64,000 nucleotides of DNA from an uncultured Bacteroidales bacterium (GTDB lineage: Bacteria > Bacteroidota > Bacteroidia > Bacteroidales > UBA3824). Under the pieces are notes generated by a model, which saw only the letters and a program-made list of their open reading frames with translations, was not told where the DNA came from and did not search any database. The position numbers and the translations under genes were made by a program. The first letter of the stretch is position 1. The number at the start of each line of letters is the position of its first letter. Of the stretch, positions 10,016 through 19,094 are shown one piece after another. The stretch covers positions 1-64,000 of the forward strand of contig CAJOJG010000005.1 in the NCBI GenBank assembly GCA_905234655.1. Direction: 5' to 3'.

Positions 10016-11505
10016 ATGAACGAGGGAAACGTCAAGACATTCATCATATTGCCCGCACTTCAAAAGAGCGGATGGAACAACCCCGAGGTTTTGAGCGCGG
10101 AATACAAAATCACCGACGGCCGCGTGGTGGCGACGTCGGGCGCAAAACCTTACCGCGAAAAACCCAAATACGCTGACTACGCGCTCTTCCACAACGGACA
10201 GCCCATCGCAATCGTCGAGGCCAAGAAAAGCGACGTGCCGTTTGCCTATTGCTGCAACGGCGAAAATTTTTACGAGCACGACCGCCTCACCCACACCGAA
10301 AGGGAAATCCCCATCGACGGGTTCCCCACCTCTGACGCACTTGTGAAGCGTGTACGCGACTTCTGCAACTACACCCCGGACCTTCGACTTCATCAAGATC
10401 CGTTCCGCCGTCCGCAGTTTGGCAATCAAATAGAAATCAAAGACCGCGACTTCCTTGTCGCAAAATACATCACCGGCAAACTCAACAAAATCGGCCGCAT
10501 GACCAAGACTATTGTGGCTACGTGATGCGCATCACCGGCACCGACCGCTACGGCAAGGCGCAGATAGACAATTTCATCAACGTCAACGAACCCTACCCCG
10601 TGATAGCCACGACGGTAGACTTGCTCTCTACGGGCGTCGACTGCAAGACCTGCGGGCTTATCGCCATCAACCAGACCATATCGAGCATGGCGCGGTTCAA
10701 ACAGATTGTGGGGCGCGGCACACGCCTCAGGGAAGACAAGGGCAAAATGTCGTTCTACATCCTCGACTTCGCCAACGCCACCGATATGTTTTTCGACCCC
10801 GATTTTGACGGCGAGACCACTTTTGAACCACCCGAAGGCGATACCGGCGGCGGCTCTGACAGCGGCGGCTCGTCGTCAGGCAACAAAGACGGCAAAGGCA
10901 ACAAAGGCGGCAACGGCGAGCCGCCCGAGCCGCGCAAAAAATACGTCGTCAAAGGCCGCGACGTAAAAGTGGACGGCCAGCAAGTCTATTACCTCGACGA
11001 ACACGGACACCCCGTCACCGAGCAATACACCGTATATGCGCGGCGCAGCATCCTCGGCACATACGCCACCCTCGACGACTTCATCCACAATTGGAACGCC
11101 GCCGAGCGCAAGACCGCCGTCGCCGAAATCCTTCAAGGAAACGGCGTGATGATAGACATCGTGAGGGAACTATGCCCCGAAATAGCCGACGCCGACATCT
11201 TCGACATCGTGTGCTACATCGCATACGGACAGCAAAACCCGCCATCACGCGCCCAACGCGCCGAAAAGGTCAAGCACCGCAAGTTTTTCGACAAATACAG
11301 CGGCGTGGCGCGGCAGGTGGTAGAGACGCTCTTGGACAAATACGCCCAAAACGGCATAGTCGAGTTTGAAAAACGCACAATCCTCAACCAAGACCCGTTC
11401 ACCCAAATCGGCTCGCCAAAAAAGATAATCAAGGAAATCGGCTCTGTGGAAAAATACGAACTATTGATAACCGAAATTGAAAACGAACTATACAAAATAG
11501 CATAA
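10016..11505 (+). pseudogene. Type I restriction enzyme R subunit (HsdR), collapsed
   Basis: N-terminal IAIVEAKKS..VPFAYCCNGENFYEHD; C-terminal DYCGYVMRITGTDRYGKAQIDNF..LLSTGVDCKTCGLIAINQ..FKQIVGRGTRLREDKGKM; the central motor region is missing and the frame changes. Confidence 0.8.
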
Positions 11506-11518
11506 ACAACCGTACCGT

Positions 11519-11538
11519 ACCGTGGGCGGCAGCCCACG
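11519..11538. repeat. Perfect hairpin CCGTGGGC-GGCA-GCCCACGG
   Basis: 8-bp arms, 4-nt loop, in a co-directional spacer. Confidence 0.75.
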
Positions 11539-11582
11539 GAAACATTTTTTCCACCACCCTTGGATTGGGTGTTTTTCACCCG

Positions 11583-11640
11583 AAAAATACCTAATTTTTG
11601 GTATTGCAACCACAGCAAATCCAACCTAACTTTGCCGCGT
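11583..11640 (+). promoter_or_regulatory. Promoter module: TACCTAATTTTTGGTATTG then TAACTTTG
   Basis: Inverted repeat TACC-N8-GGTA overlapping -33 TTG, Bacteroidetes-type -7 TAnnTTTG; matches 17699..17756. Confidence 0.6.
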
Positions 11641-11660
11641 TAAATTTAACCAAAAAAGAA

Positions 11661-12467
11661 ATGGCACAAGACAAAATAACGCTGCAACTCGGTGATGTAG
11701 AGACCACTGCGCTGATTCCGGTTGCAATAAAGGCACACGAGACACTTCGCAAAAATCCGAGAATCAAAGACGAAGTGGCGGTCGGGATTGTCCGTCATTT
11801 GGACATCGACACCAAAAAATTCGACAAGTTTATGTCGCACGAAGGCGTGATTGCGCGGACAATCATGCTCGACAAGATGGTCAAGGATTTTATCATCAAA
11901 AATCCTGAATCAGTGATAGTTAACATAGCCGCTGGACTCGACAACCGTTTCAGCCGCGTTGACAACGGCAAAATCCAATGGATTGACCTCGACTTGCCCG
12001 ACATGATTGAAGCCCGCAAAAAAGTTTTCGACGACCGGCCGCGAGTGAAAATGGTTGCCGCGAGCGCGTTGGACGAGGCTTGGGTCAAGGAAGTGAAGAC
12101 CGCCGACACCGAAAATTCTAAATTCCTGTTTTTGGCGGAAGGGCTGTTTATGTACCTGACAATCGACGAGATACGCACCCTCTTGACAATACTCAAAACC
12201 AATTTCCCCGGCTCAACTTTAATCGCCGAACAAAACAACAAACTCATGGTAAAGCATCAGAAACACCATGACACCGTGAGCGAGACCAACGCCGTTTTCA
12301 AGAGCGGCAGCGACAGCGGCGAAGAAATTGCCGCGCTCGTGGATGGCGTTAGGCTCGTTGAGGAACACAGTTTCAACGAGGAAATGAAGAAACATTCCCT
12401 TCGCGGCAAACTTTTCGCGGCGTTGCTGCCCAAAATGAACGACCGCTGGGCAGTGTTTGAGTGGTAA
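11661..12467 (+). CDS. Class I SAM-dependent methyltransferase, leucine-carboxylmethyltransferase-like
   Basis: VNIAAGLDNRFSRVDNGKIQWIDLDLPDMIEARKK..FLFLAEGLFMYLT. Confidence 0.75.
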   Translation: MAQDKITLQLGDVETTALIPVAIKAHETLRKNPRIKDEVAVGIVRHLDIDTKKFDKFMSHEGVIARTIMLDKMVKDFIIKNPESVIVNIAAGLDNRFSRVDNGKIQWIDLDLPDMIEARKKVFDDRPRVKMVAASALDEAWVKEVKTADTENSKFLFLAEGLFMYLTIDEIRTLLTILKTNFPGSTLIAEQNNKLMVKHQKHHDTVSETNAVFKSGSDSGEEIAALVDGVRLVEEHSFNEEMKKHSLRGKLFAALLPKMNDRWAVFEW

Positions 12468-12472
12468 AGAAT

Positions 12473-12550
12473 ATAACCACGAAAAACACGAAAAGCACGA
12501 AATTTTTACGCCATGTATTTTTTCGTGTTTTTCGTGGTTTCCGTAGTTAA
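12473..12550. repeat. CACGAAAA-type hyphenated palindrome at a convergent junction
   Basis: TAACCACGAAAAACACGAAAAGCACGAAATTTTTACGCCATGTATTTTTTCGTGTTTTTCGTGGTT; loop shared with 8312..8380. Confidence 0.85.
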
Positions 12551-12564
12551 AAAATCTTCACCAT

Positions 12565-12742
12565 TCAAATATCAATCCTCTTTATCCTTTCTTTCAGATC
12601 CGACGACTTGATTTTGTCTTCAAGAAGATTGAAGCCGTCGCGGCCGGCAGAGAGGGAAATCACGCCGTCTTTGAGGACGAGGATTTCGTCGCAACTGTCT
12701 GTCAATGTGGAAAATATGTGCGATGACAAGATGTATTTATTT
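12565..12742 (-). pseudogene. ABC transporter ATP-binding protein, C-terminal remnant
   Basis: KYILSSHIFSTLTDSCDEILVLKDGVISLSAGRDGFNLLEDKIKSSDLKERIKRIDI*. Confidence 0.6.
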
Positions 12743-13282
12743 CCTGATTTCTCTAATTACCTTTGCCGGGACACCGCCGACGATTGTGTTGTCGGGAACG
12801 TCGTGGCTTACGACCGCGCCCGCCGCAACGATTGAGTTTTCGCCGATTGTAACGCCGGCAAGTATCGTCGCGCTCGCGCCAATCCATGCGTTCTTTTTGA
12901 TTACAATTGGCTTTGTGAGAAGCGAGTGGCGGGTTTCGGGGTCTTCGGGGTGGTATTCGGTGGCGATTACGCAATGCGGCGCGATGAAAACGCCGTCGCC
13001 GATTGTAATGCCGCCAAGCCCCAAAAATGTGCAGCCGAAATTCACAAAACTGCCTTTGCCGAAGGTCGTCTTTTTGCCGTAATTGATGTTGAACGGCGGG
13101 AAAATGCGGACGGTCTCGTCGATTTCAGAGCCGGTTATTTTGCGAAGGATTTCGCGGACTTCTGCCTCGGTTTTGTAGCCGGTGTTCATCTCTGCCGCCA
13201 ACGCCATGCAACGTCGCACGTCGGCGTAGAGTTCGTCGCTGCCGACGTAGGTCTTTCCTGAATGTTGGTTTTCTGTGGTCAT
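12737..13282 (-). CDS. Maltose/galactoside O-acetyltransferase-like (left-handed beta-helix)
   Basis: Hexapeptide repeats GGITIGDGVFIAPHCVIATEYHPEDPETR..VTIGENSIVAAGAVVSHDVPDNTIVGGVPAKVIREI. Confidence 0.9.
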   Translation of the reverse strand: MTTENQHSGKTYVGSDELYADVRRCMALAAEMNTGYKTEAEVREILRKITGSEIDETVRIFPPFNINYGKKTTFGKGSFVNFGCTFLGLGGITIGDGVFIAPHCVIATEYHPEDPETRHSLLTKPIVIKKNAWIGASATILAGVTIGENSIVAAGAVVSHDVPDNTIVGGVPAKVIREIRK

Positions 13283-13294
13283 TTCAATCTAAGT

Positions 13295-13609
13295 TTATTT
13301 GACTTTTTTACAATGCAACTTTATCTTTTTGATTGCCCATTCGTAGTGGCTCGACATTGCGCTGACGAAGTACGAACCCAAATCCGTCGTGCCTGTCCAC
13401 GGAAAAAATTTCTTTGTGAACAGTTGTTCGTCAGATAATTTTTCCACCAATGCCATCGACTTTTTGTGGCTCTCGTCAAGTAGTTTTTTGGCGGTCTCGA
13501 ATGGCGTTGACTGGTGGCGTTTCCAAATTTTCGCAATCAAATCCATCAACGTAGCATAGTTTTCAGCCGAAAATTTCAGCAAATCTTCTTTGTTTCTTGC
13601 TCGTGGCAT
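13295..13609 (-). CDS. ClbS/DfsB-family protein, apparently internally shortened
   Basis: MPRARNKEDLLKFSAENYATLMDLI...EESHKK-type helix..ELFTKKFFPWTGTTDLGSYFVSAMSSHYEWAIKKIK; 104 aa, middle absent. Confidence 0.6.
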   Translation of the reverse strand: MPRARNKEDLLKFSAENYATLMDLIAKIWKRHQSTPFETAKKLLDESHKKSMALVEKLSDEQLFTKKFFPWTGTTDLGSYFVSAMSSHYEWAIKKIKLHCKKVK

Positions 13610-13734
13610 AGTGGTGTGGGTTAGTTTTTTGGGCAAAGATAATTGGTTTTCGGGTAAATTGCAAAAGAAATTTTGCGGTCAATTTTGCCATGCCCATCAC
13701 GATAAATTAAATCAATCCCTATTCCCAACTCATC

Positions 13735-14030
13735 ACAAATCCGTACTTCCACGGCTTGCCCATCGCGTGGGCGTACTCGCGGGCGATGAGCGGTTTTGTA
13801 GTCTTCGCTTTTCAGGACTTAGGGGGGGCGGGTAGCCGATGTCGTGAAGCGCAGTATACATCGTGTGGCAGTCGTAAAATGGCAAACGGTATTGTCCAAA
13901 GCCCACAGGACGCTCGTCTGGAATGATACGGCAACTTATTGATGCCGAGGACATTGGGATTTTCCCAGTCGGGTGTCTGTGCGTATGCAGCGACGCTCAG
14001 GACACAAGATCTAAGTTTTACACACTTCAT
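13735..14030 (-). pseudogene. GH2 beta-galactosidase, collapsed remnant
   Basis: QTPDWENPNVLGINKLPYHS (GH2 N-terminus), ERPVGF..MYTALHDIGY, then PLIAREYAHAMG in another frame. Confidence 0.6.
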
Positions 14031-14100
14031 ACATCTACTTTTTTTTTGCAATTTCCCCAATAAACAATTACCTTTGCCAAAACAACAAAAAGCAATCATT

Positions 14101-15678
14101 ATGGGCATCTATCTCAATCCAAACAATGAAGGCTTCAAAAGAACGCTGGCAGCCGATATATACGTTGATAAAACGATGTTAATCAGCGAATTAAACAAGT
14201 TTATCGACAAGGGAAACCAATACATCTGCGTATCCCGCCCGCGACGGTTTGGCAAGACAATCGCGACCAATATGCTGTGCGCCTACTATTCCAAGGGCTG
14301 CGATTCGAGGGAAATGTTCAGCAAGTTGAAGATTTCAAAGGCAAAGAATTACGAACAATACCTCAACAAACTCAATTTCATTTCAATTGACGTAGCAAGC
14401 GAGTATCAGAACGCAAAAAATAAGGATAGTATGTTGGACAAATTGACCGAAAAAGTCAAAAAAGAATTTGTTCAACAATTTCCGAAAGCGGATTTCTCGC
14501 TTTGTGAATCCATCGCCGATTGCATGTTGGAAGTTTATGCCGCCACCAACGAGACTTTTGTAATCATTCTCGACGAATACGACTGCCTTGTGCGCAATAA
14601 TTTCGGTTCACAACTGTTTGCTCAATATTTGGAATTTCTCAACGGACTGTTCAAAAGCAATACGCTGAGGCCCGCCATTTCGCTTGCGTACATTACGGGA
14701 ATTTTGCCTGTGATTAGGGATAGGGTTCAGAGCAAACTAAACAATTTTAGAGAATATACTATTTTGGACGCCCTGCAACTCGCTGAATTTGTGGGCTTCA
14801 CCGAAAAGGAAGTAAAGCCGCTTTGCAAAAAATACAAAGTTGACTTTACAAGATGCAAGAGCGAGTACGACGGATACACTCAAAACGGCTATGAAATTTA
14901 TAATCCCGAATCCGTTGTGATGTGTATGGAAACAAAAAAATTTGGCAACTTTTGGGGCAGGACATCCACCTACGCCGTCATCACCGACCGCCTGAAACAC
15001 AACTACAAGGGCGTAAAAGAGGACGTTATCAAGATGATTGCAGGCGAGGAAGTCAAGGTGAACGTAACAAGTTATATGAACACAATGACGGATTTTATAA
15101 CCAAAGACGACGTGTTCACATATCTGATTCATCTCGGCTATTTGGCATACGACAATGTTAAATGTACCTGCCGTATTCCCAATTTTGAGGTCCGCAAAGA
15201 ATGGTACAACGCTATGGCTGCGATGCCCGACTACGAAAAGACCGACGAAATCATCAAGGCGTCGGAAGAACTTTTGGAACAGACGTTCTTGAAAAATGCC
15301 GACGCCGTCGCCAAAGCCCTCAACGACAGCCATATCCACGTTACTTCCAACCGAAACTACAACAACGAGAACGCGCTTGCCTCGGCGGTCTATATCGCAT
15401 ACGTCCACGCCCTCAATTATTACAACTGTTTCAAGGAACTGACCACGGGAAAGGGGTTCGCCGACTTGGTGTATGTACCTATCAACAAAGAAGTTGAGCA
15501 TCCTGCGCTGATATTTGAATTGAAGCACAACCAATCAACTGGCAATGCCCTTCAACAAATCAAAAACAAGCAATATTTTGAGGCGTTGGACAACTACAAG
15601 GGCAACATACTTTTCGTCGCCATCAATTACGACGACGAAAAGATGCACCAATGCGAGATTACGGAATGGGTAAAATAG
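14101..15678 (+). CDS. AAA-family ATPase with C-terminal PD-(D/E)XK nuclease-like domain
   Basis: MGIYLNPNNEGFKRTLAADIYVDKTMLISELNKF..SRPRRFGKTIATNML..IILDEYDCLV..HPALIFELKHNQS. Confidence 0.85.
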   Translation: MGIYLNPNNEGFKRTLAADIYVDKTMLISELNKFIDKGNQYICVSRPRRFGKTIATNMLCAYYSKGCDSREMFSKLKISKAKNYEQYLNKLNFISIDVASEYQNAKNKDSMLDKLTEKVKKEFVQQFPKADFSLCESIADCMLEVYAATNETFVIILDEYDCLVRNNFGSQLFAQYLEFLNGLFKSNTLRPAISLAYITGILPVIRDRVQSKLNNFREYTILDALQLAEFVGFTEKEVKPLCKKYKVDFTRCKSEYDGYTQNGYEIYNPESVVMCMETKKFGNFWGRTSTYAVITDRLKHNYKGVKEDVIKMIAGEEVKVNVTSYMNTMTDFITKDDVFTYLIHLGYLAYDNVKCTCRIPNFEVRKEWYNAMAAMPDYEKTDEIIKASEELLEQTFLKNADAVAKALNDSHIHVTSNRNYNNENALASAVYIAYVHALNYYNCFKELTTGKGFADLVYVPINKEVEHPALIFELKHNQSTGNALQQIKNKQYFEALDNYKGNILFVAINYDDEKMHQCEITEWVK

Positions 15679-15912
15679 TTTTATTCTGTTCATTTCCATG
15701 TCCCGCCATTCGAGTTGGTTTTCGGTGGGCAGAGGGCCGCAGGGGGCGGGGGCATTGGTGTTGCTGCAAAGTGCAAGGCACACCGCCGCAGTGATTGATA
15801 AAAGTAGGCTTTACATGTAGTGCTGATAAGTAGGTTTTCAATGTTGTAAATTTATATGAAAATTGCCAGATTTCCGCATATAAATTAACGAAAATATCAA
15901 AAAATCGGCGAT

Positions 15913-15980
15913 TTTAACCACTGAAAATACAAAAAACACGGAAACTTACCATAATGTAACTTCCGTGTTTTATGAATTTA
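15913..15980. repeat. Degenerate CACGGAAA-type palindrome at a convergent junction
   Basis: TTAACCACTGAAAATACAAAAAACACGGAAACTTACCATAATGTAACTTCCGTGTTTT. Confidence 0.6.
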
Positions 15981-15994
15981 ATGTCAATGTAATC

Positions 15995-17674
15995 CTATTC
16001 CAGCGTTATTGTAGTGCCGATCGAGATGTAATTGTCGGACGAGAATGAAACGGTGAATACGTCGTCGGCGGCGGTTGAGCCGTTGAGGGTGAGTTTGCCG
16101 TCGGCGTAGCTGTAGTCGTCGGCGGTGAGGGCGGTGGCACCTTTGCCCGAGCCTTTCTTGACTGACGAAATCGTGTAGGCGGCATCGGCGGGTACGTCGC
16201 TGAAATTCAGTGTTATAGTAACGTCAGTTCCGGCTGCGGCGGTGGCTGCGGAAACCGTTGCCGTGGTCTGTTTCTTGACGTAGAGGTCGAGGTCGGCGGA
16301 AATGTTGACCGTGTCTTTGAGGATGTAGGTGATGTTTGAGAGCGTCTTGCCCTCTATGTCGGCGGTCTGTTTGTAGGCGCGCTGGCAGCCGTGGGGCTCG
16401 GTAAATTCGGCGATGCAGAATGTGAACTCGGCGGGTTTGAGCCAGAGGTTGTTGAGGAACTGCAAACCGTATTTTGAGCCGTCGGTGGTGGTGAGGACTG
16501 CGCCCTGAAGGTTGTCGGTGGTAACGCCGTCAAGACCAGAGAGCGAAATCACGTAGTTGCCCCATTTTGCGTCGAAACCTGATGCGAGGGTCGCCGTAAC
16601 TGTCTGTGTGGCAATCTTTGAGTTCCATGCGCCGAAACTTCCGTCGGTGTTGTATATCTTGAAATCTTCGGGCGCGTTGTCGAGGACGGTGAACCGCGAC
16701 TTGTCGTCGAGGGCGTTGTAGTGGAATGTCTCGATGGCAACGTTAACTGCCTTTACGCCAGGGAGTTTAGAGCCGTCGCCGTCAACCTCGAAAAGCGCGT
16801 TGGCAAACTTTGCGCCCTTTGTGTTGGTAGCGGAACTTACGGCGTCGATTCCGAGGTCTTGAAGCGTCGAGGCGGTCTTGCCGAGTTCTGCGGCGTAAAA
16901 TTCAGACCAAGTCATGTCAGTGGTGGCATATACGTATGTGGGCTGGTAGTCGGCAAGGTTTTCGTCGCAGAAAAGTTTGATGCAGGCCTTCGCGTTGGCC
17001 TCGGTCTCGGTTTCGAGCATTGCGGCGGCGAGCCAGTAGGCATACGCGCCTTTGAAATAGTCGTAGAGCGCGGCCGAATCGTTGCCGTAGCGGAACTCGA
17101 GGTGGTAGGTCGTCGCCGGTGTGTCGCCCCAGAAGAGGAAATACTTGAAGGCGTCGTCGTTGGCGTCGTCGGATTTCAGGAAGTGCTGGCCGTCCTTGCC
17201 GACGCCCGTCTGTGTGTACTCGTGGCTGAATACGGTCTTGGAACCGGCGTCGAGGCCGGTGATTTTTTTGCCGTCAATCACAAACTTCGACACCCCGCCG
17301 ATGAAGCCGCAGTTGAACTGGTAGCCGTTTGGGAAGCCGTCGGTGCCGTCGCCGTATTTTGCCTGTGCCTCAGCACCATAGAGCGTGCCGGTCATCGAGG
17401 TTTTGAGCATTTGATAGACCGCGCTGCCGGCGTATTCGTTGCCGGCGTACTTGGCGCAACATTCGGTCCAATAGCCGTCGTACTTGGGGGCGGTGAAGCC
17501 TTTGTCGGTGAAAAGTTCAACGAATGTGCCGCTGATACTTTTCTGAAAATCAGTTGGTTCGGAAGTAGATTTGTGTTCTTCCGAGTTGTTGTTGTCGTCG
17601 TCGTCGCTGCACGAGGTCGCGGCGAGCGCGGCAACAATCATCGCCGCATAGAGCGGAAACTTTTTGAATTGCAT
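15995..17674 (-). CDS. Lipoprotein, possible ZinT/YodA-like domain plus C-terminal X2/Ig-like module
   Basis: Lipobox TSC; FKYFLFWGDTPATTYHLEFRYGNDSAALYDYF resembles ZinT; C-terminal TVSAATAAAGTDVTITLNFSD..YTISSVKKGS..LTADDYSY. Confidence 0.4.
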   Translation of the reverse strand: MQFKKFPLYAAMIVAALAATSCSDDDDNNNSEEHKSTSEPTDFQKSISGTFVELFTDKGFTAPKYDGYWTECCAKYAGNEYAGSAVYQMLKTSMTGTLYGAEAQAKYGDGTDGFPNGYQFNCGFIGGVSKFVIDGKKITGLDAGSKTVFSHEYTQTGVGKDGQHFLKSDDANDDAFKYFLFWGDTPATTYHLEFRYGNDSAALYDYFKGAYAYWLAAAMLETETEANAKACIKLFCDENLADYQPTYVYATTDMTWSEFYAAELGKTASTLQDLGIDAVSSATNTKGAKFANALFEVDGDGSKLPGVKAVNVAIETFHYNALDDKSRFTVLDNAPEDFKIYNTDGSFGAWNSKIATQTVTATLASGFDAKWGNYVISLSGLDGVTTDNLQGAVLTTTDGSKYGLQFLNNLWLKPAEFTFCIAEFTEPHGCQRAYKQTADIEGKTLSNITYILKDTVNISADLDLYVKKQTTATVSAATAAAGTDVTITLNFSDVPADAAYTISSVKKGSGKGATALTADDYSYADGKLTLNGSTAADDVFTVSFSSDNYISIGTTITLE

Positions 17675-17698
17675 TTTGGTATTGTTTTTAAAAATTTT

Positions 17699-17756
17699 AC
17701 GCCGCAAAGGTAGATTGGAAATTTTTTCAACACAATACCCAAAAATAGGTAATTTT
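17699..17756 (-). promoter_or_regulatory. Promoter module: TACCTATTTTTGGGTATTG then TACCTTTG
   Basis: Minus-strand counterpart of 11583..11640, same 58-nt length and spacing. Confidence 0.6.
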
Positions 17757-17779
17757 CGACGGGGAAAATTACCTATTTT
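17742..17779. repeat. Perfect 16-bp inverted repeat AAAATAGGTAATTTTC/GAAAATTACCTATTTT
   Basis: Direct reading; overlaps the 17699..17756 module. Confidence 0.85.
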
Positions 17780-17845
17780 GTATTAGTTTTTTAGCCGTAG
17801 GTCTCAATCAGGTATTTCACAAACTGCGGGTCGGGAAAGTTGATT

Positions 17846-18448
17846 CTACAATCCTTTTAACCATTTCTCCACGGTTGACTTGCCGGAGCGGACTTCGTGG
17901 CCGTAAATAGAAAAACCTTTTGTCACAGTGGCTTTCGGGAAGGCTTTTTTGACGTCATTTACGCATGACGCAAGGCCGCTGCCCTCGTGGGTTGTGAAGG
18001 GAACCACAGTTTTGCCGTCGAGGTTGATGTCCTTGAAAAGCGTGAACATCACTTGTGGGTAAGTACCCCACCAAACAGGTCCGCCGATGAAGACTGTGTC
18101 ATATTTAGACACGTCGGGAGCCTTTCCCTCGTATGGCGGAAGTTCGCCCTTGTTGGCCTCCTCCTTGGCAAGTTGGATAAGCGGGTTGTACGCCATGCCG
18201 TCGTATTTGTGGGTTACGATTTCAAACTGGTCTGCGCCGGTGAACTCGGTGATGTAGTCGGCAACGATTTTCGTGTTGCCGACCTTGATGTTTCCCACGC
18301 TGTAGTTGTCGCCCGCATGGGAGAAGAAAATTACAATCGCATTCATCTTTTTTGAAGTGTTAACTTGTTGATTATTACTTGTCTGTGCATTGCAGCCCGA
18401 AATACCCAAAAGCATTGTCAGAGCCATGATGATTGTTTTCAGTTTCAT
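17846..18448 (-). CDS. Flavodoxin family lipoprotein
   Basis: IVIFFSHAGDNYSVGNIKVGNTKIVADYI..YDTVFIGGPVWWGTYPQVMFTLFKDINLDGKTVVPFTTHEGSGL. Confidence 0.85.
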   Translation of the reverse strand: MKLKTIIMALTMLLGISGCNAQTSNNQQVNTSKKMNAIVIFFSHAGDNYSVGNIKVGNTKIVADYITEFTGADQFEIVTHKYDGMAYNPLIQLAKEEANKGELPPYEGKAPDVSKYDTVFIGGPVWWGTYPQVMFTLFKDINLDGKTVVPFTTHEGSGLASCVNDVKKAFPKATVTKGFSIYGHEVRSGKSTVEKWLKGL

Positions 18449-18588
18449 AATTCGTCACGTTTTTAATTATTTTACACTGCAAATATACACAAAAAATCTA
18501 CGCGTGCAATTACCAAAATTACAGTTATAATTACCAATTTTGGAGTGAAACGTGGAAAACCGCCCTCCCCTACTCCATCATCATTTTT

Positions 18589-19094
18589 CTACCTTACCTC
18601 GATTTCTTCCAACACAATTCCCGGGTCGAGCAAAAAAATCCTCAGCCGTTGCTTGCCGGTTGCGCCGTCGGGAATCTTGATTGTGCGGGAAGCGTAGCCG
18701 CGAAGGACGTTCAGCCACCATTCGGACGTGAAGTCGCCCTCGTGGATTGAGAACGTCGTGGGCTGATAGTCAGCGAGTTGAACGGCGTAACGCGCGTCGC
18801 GGCCTTCATAGACATGAAGCGTGGGAAGTATTTCGGCTAATTTTGGCGCAAGGTCGGGACCGAATATTTTTGTCGCAAAATCTTTGATGTAGTTGTGGAC
18901 GTTTTCAGGCTTGATGATTTTGTCGAGGACGGGATTTTTGCCGAGCGTACCGACGACTATTGCGGCGTTTTTGGGTGTGCTGACTTTCACGAGCCGTCTG
19001 CCTGTAACGTTCTCAATGTCAGCCGACAGCATGTCAGCCGCAATCTTCACGACATCAAAATCATTGTCGCTGTAACAGATTTCGGCGGCCACGG
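18589..19094 (-). pseudogene. GH115-like glycoside hydrolase, collapsed remnant
   Basis: N-terminal-like TVAAEICYSDNDFDVVKIAADMLSADIENVTGRRL..IVVGTLGKN fused to C-terminal-like RYAVQLADYQPTTFSIHEGDFTSEWWLNVLRGYASRT..LRIFLLDPGIVLEEIEV in ~170 aa. Confidence 0.55.

Noticed and set aside
8380-15678. The two PD-(D/E)XK ATPase genes as a novel defence system
   Set aside because: They belong to a common, high-copy Bacteroidales ATPase-nuclease family; unlinked strands and no associated effector genes.
16721-17713. 330-aa plus-strand ORF opposite the ZinT-like lipoprotein gene
   Set aside because: Shadow ORF with V/G/E-biased composition expected from the complementary strand.
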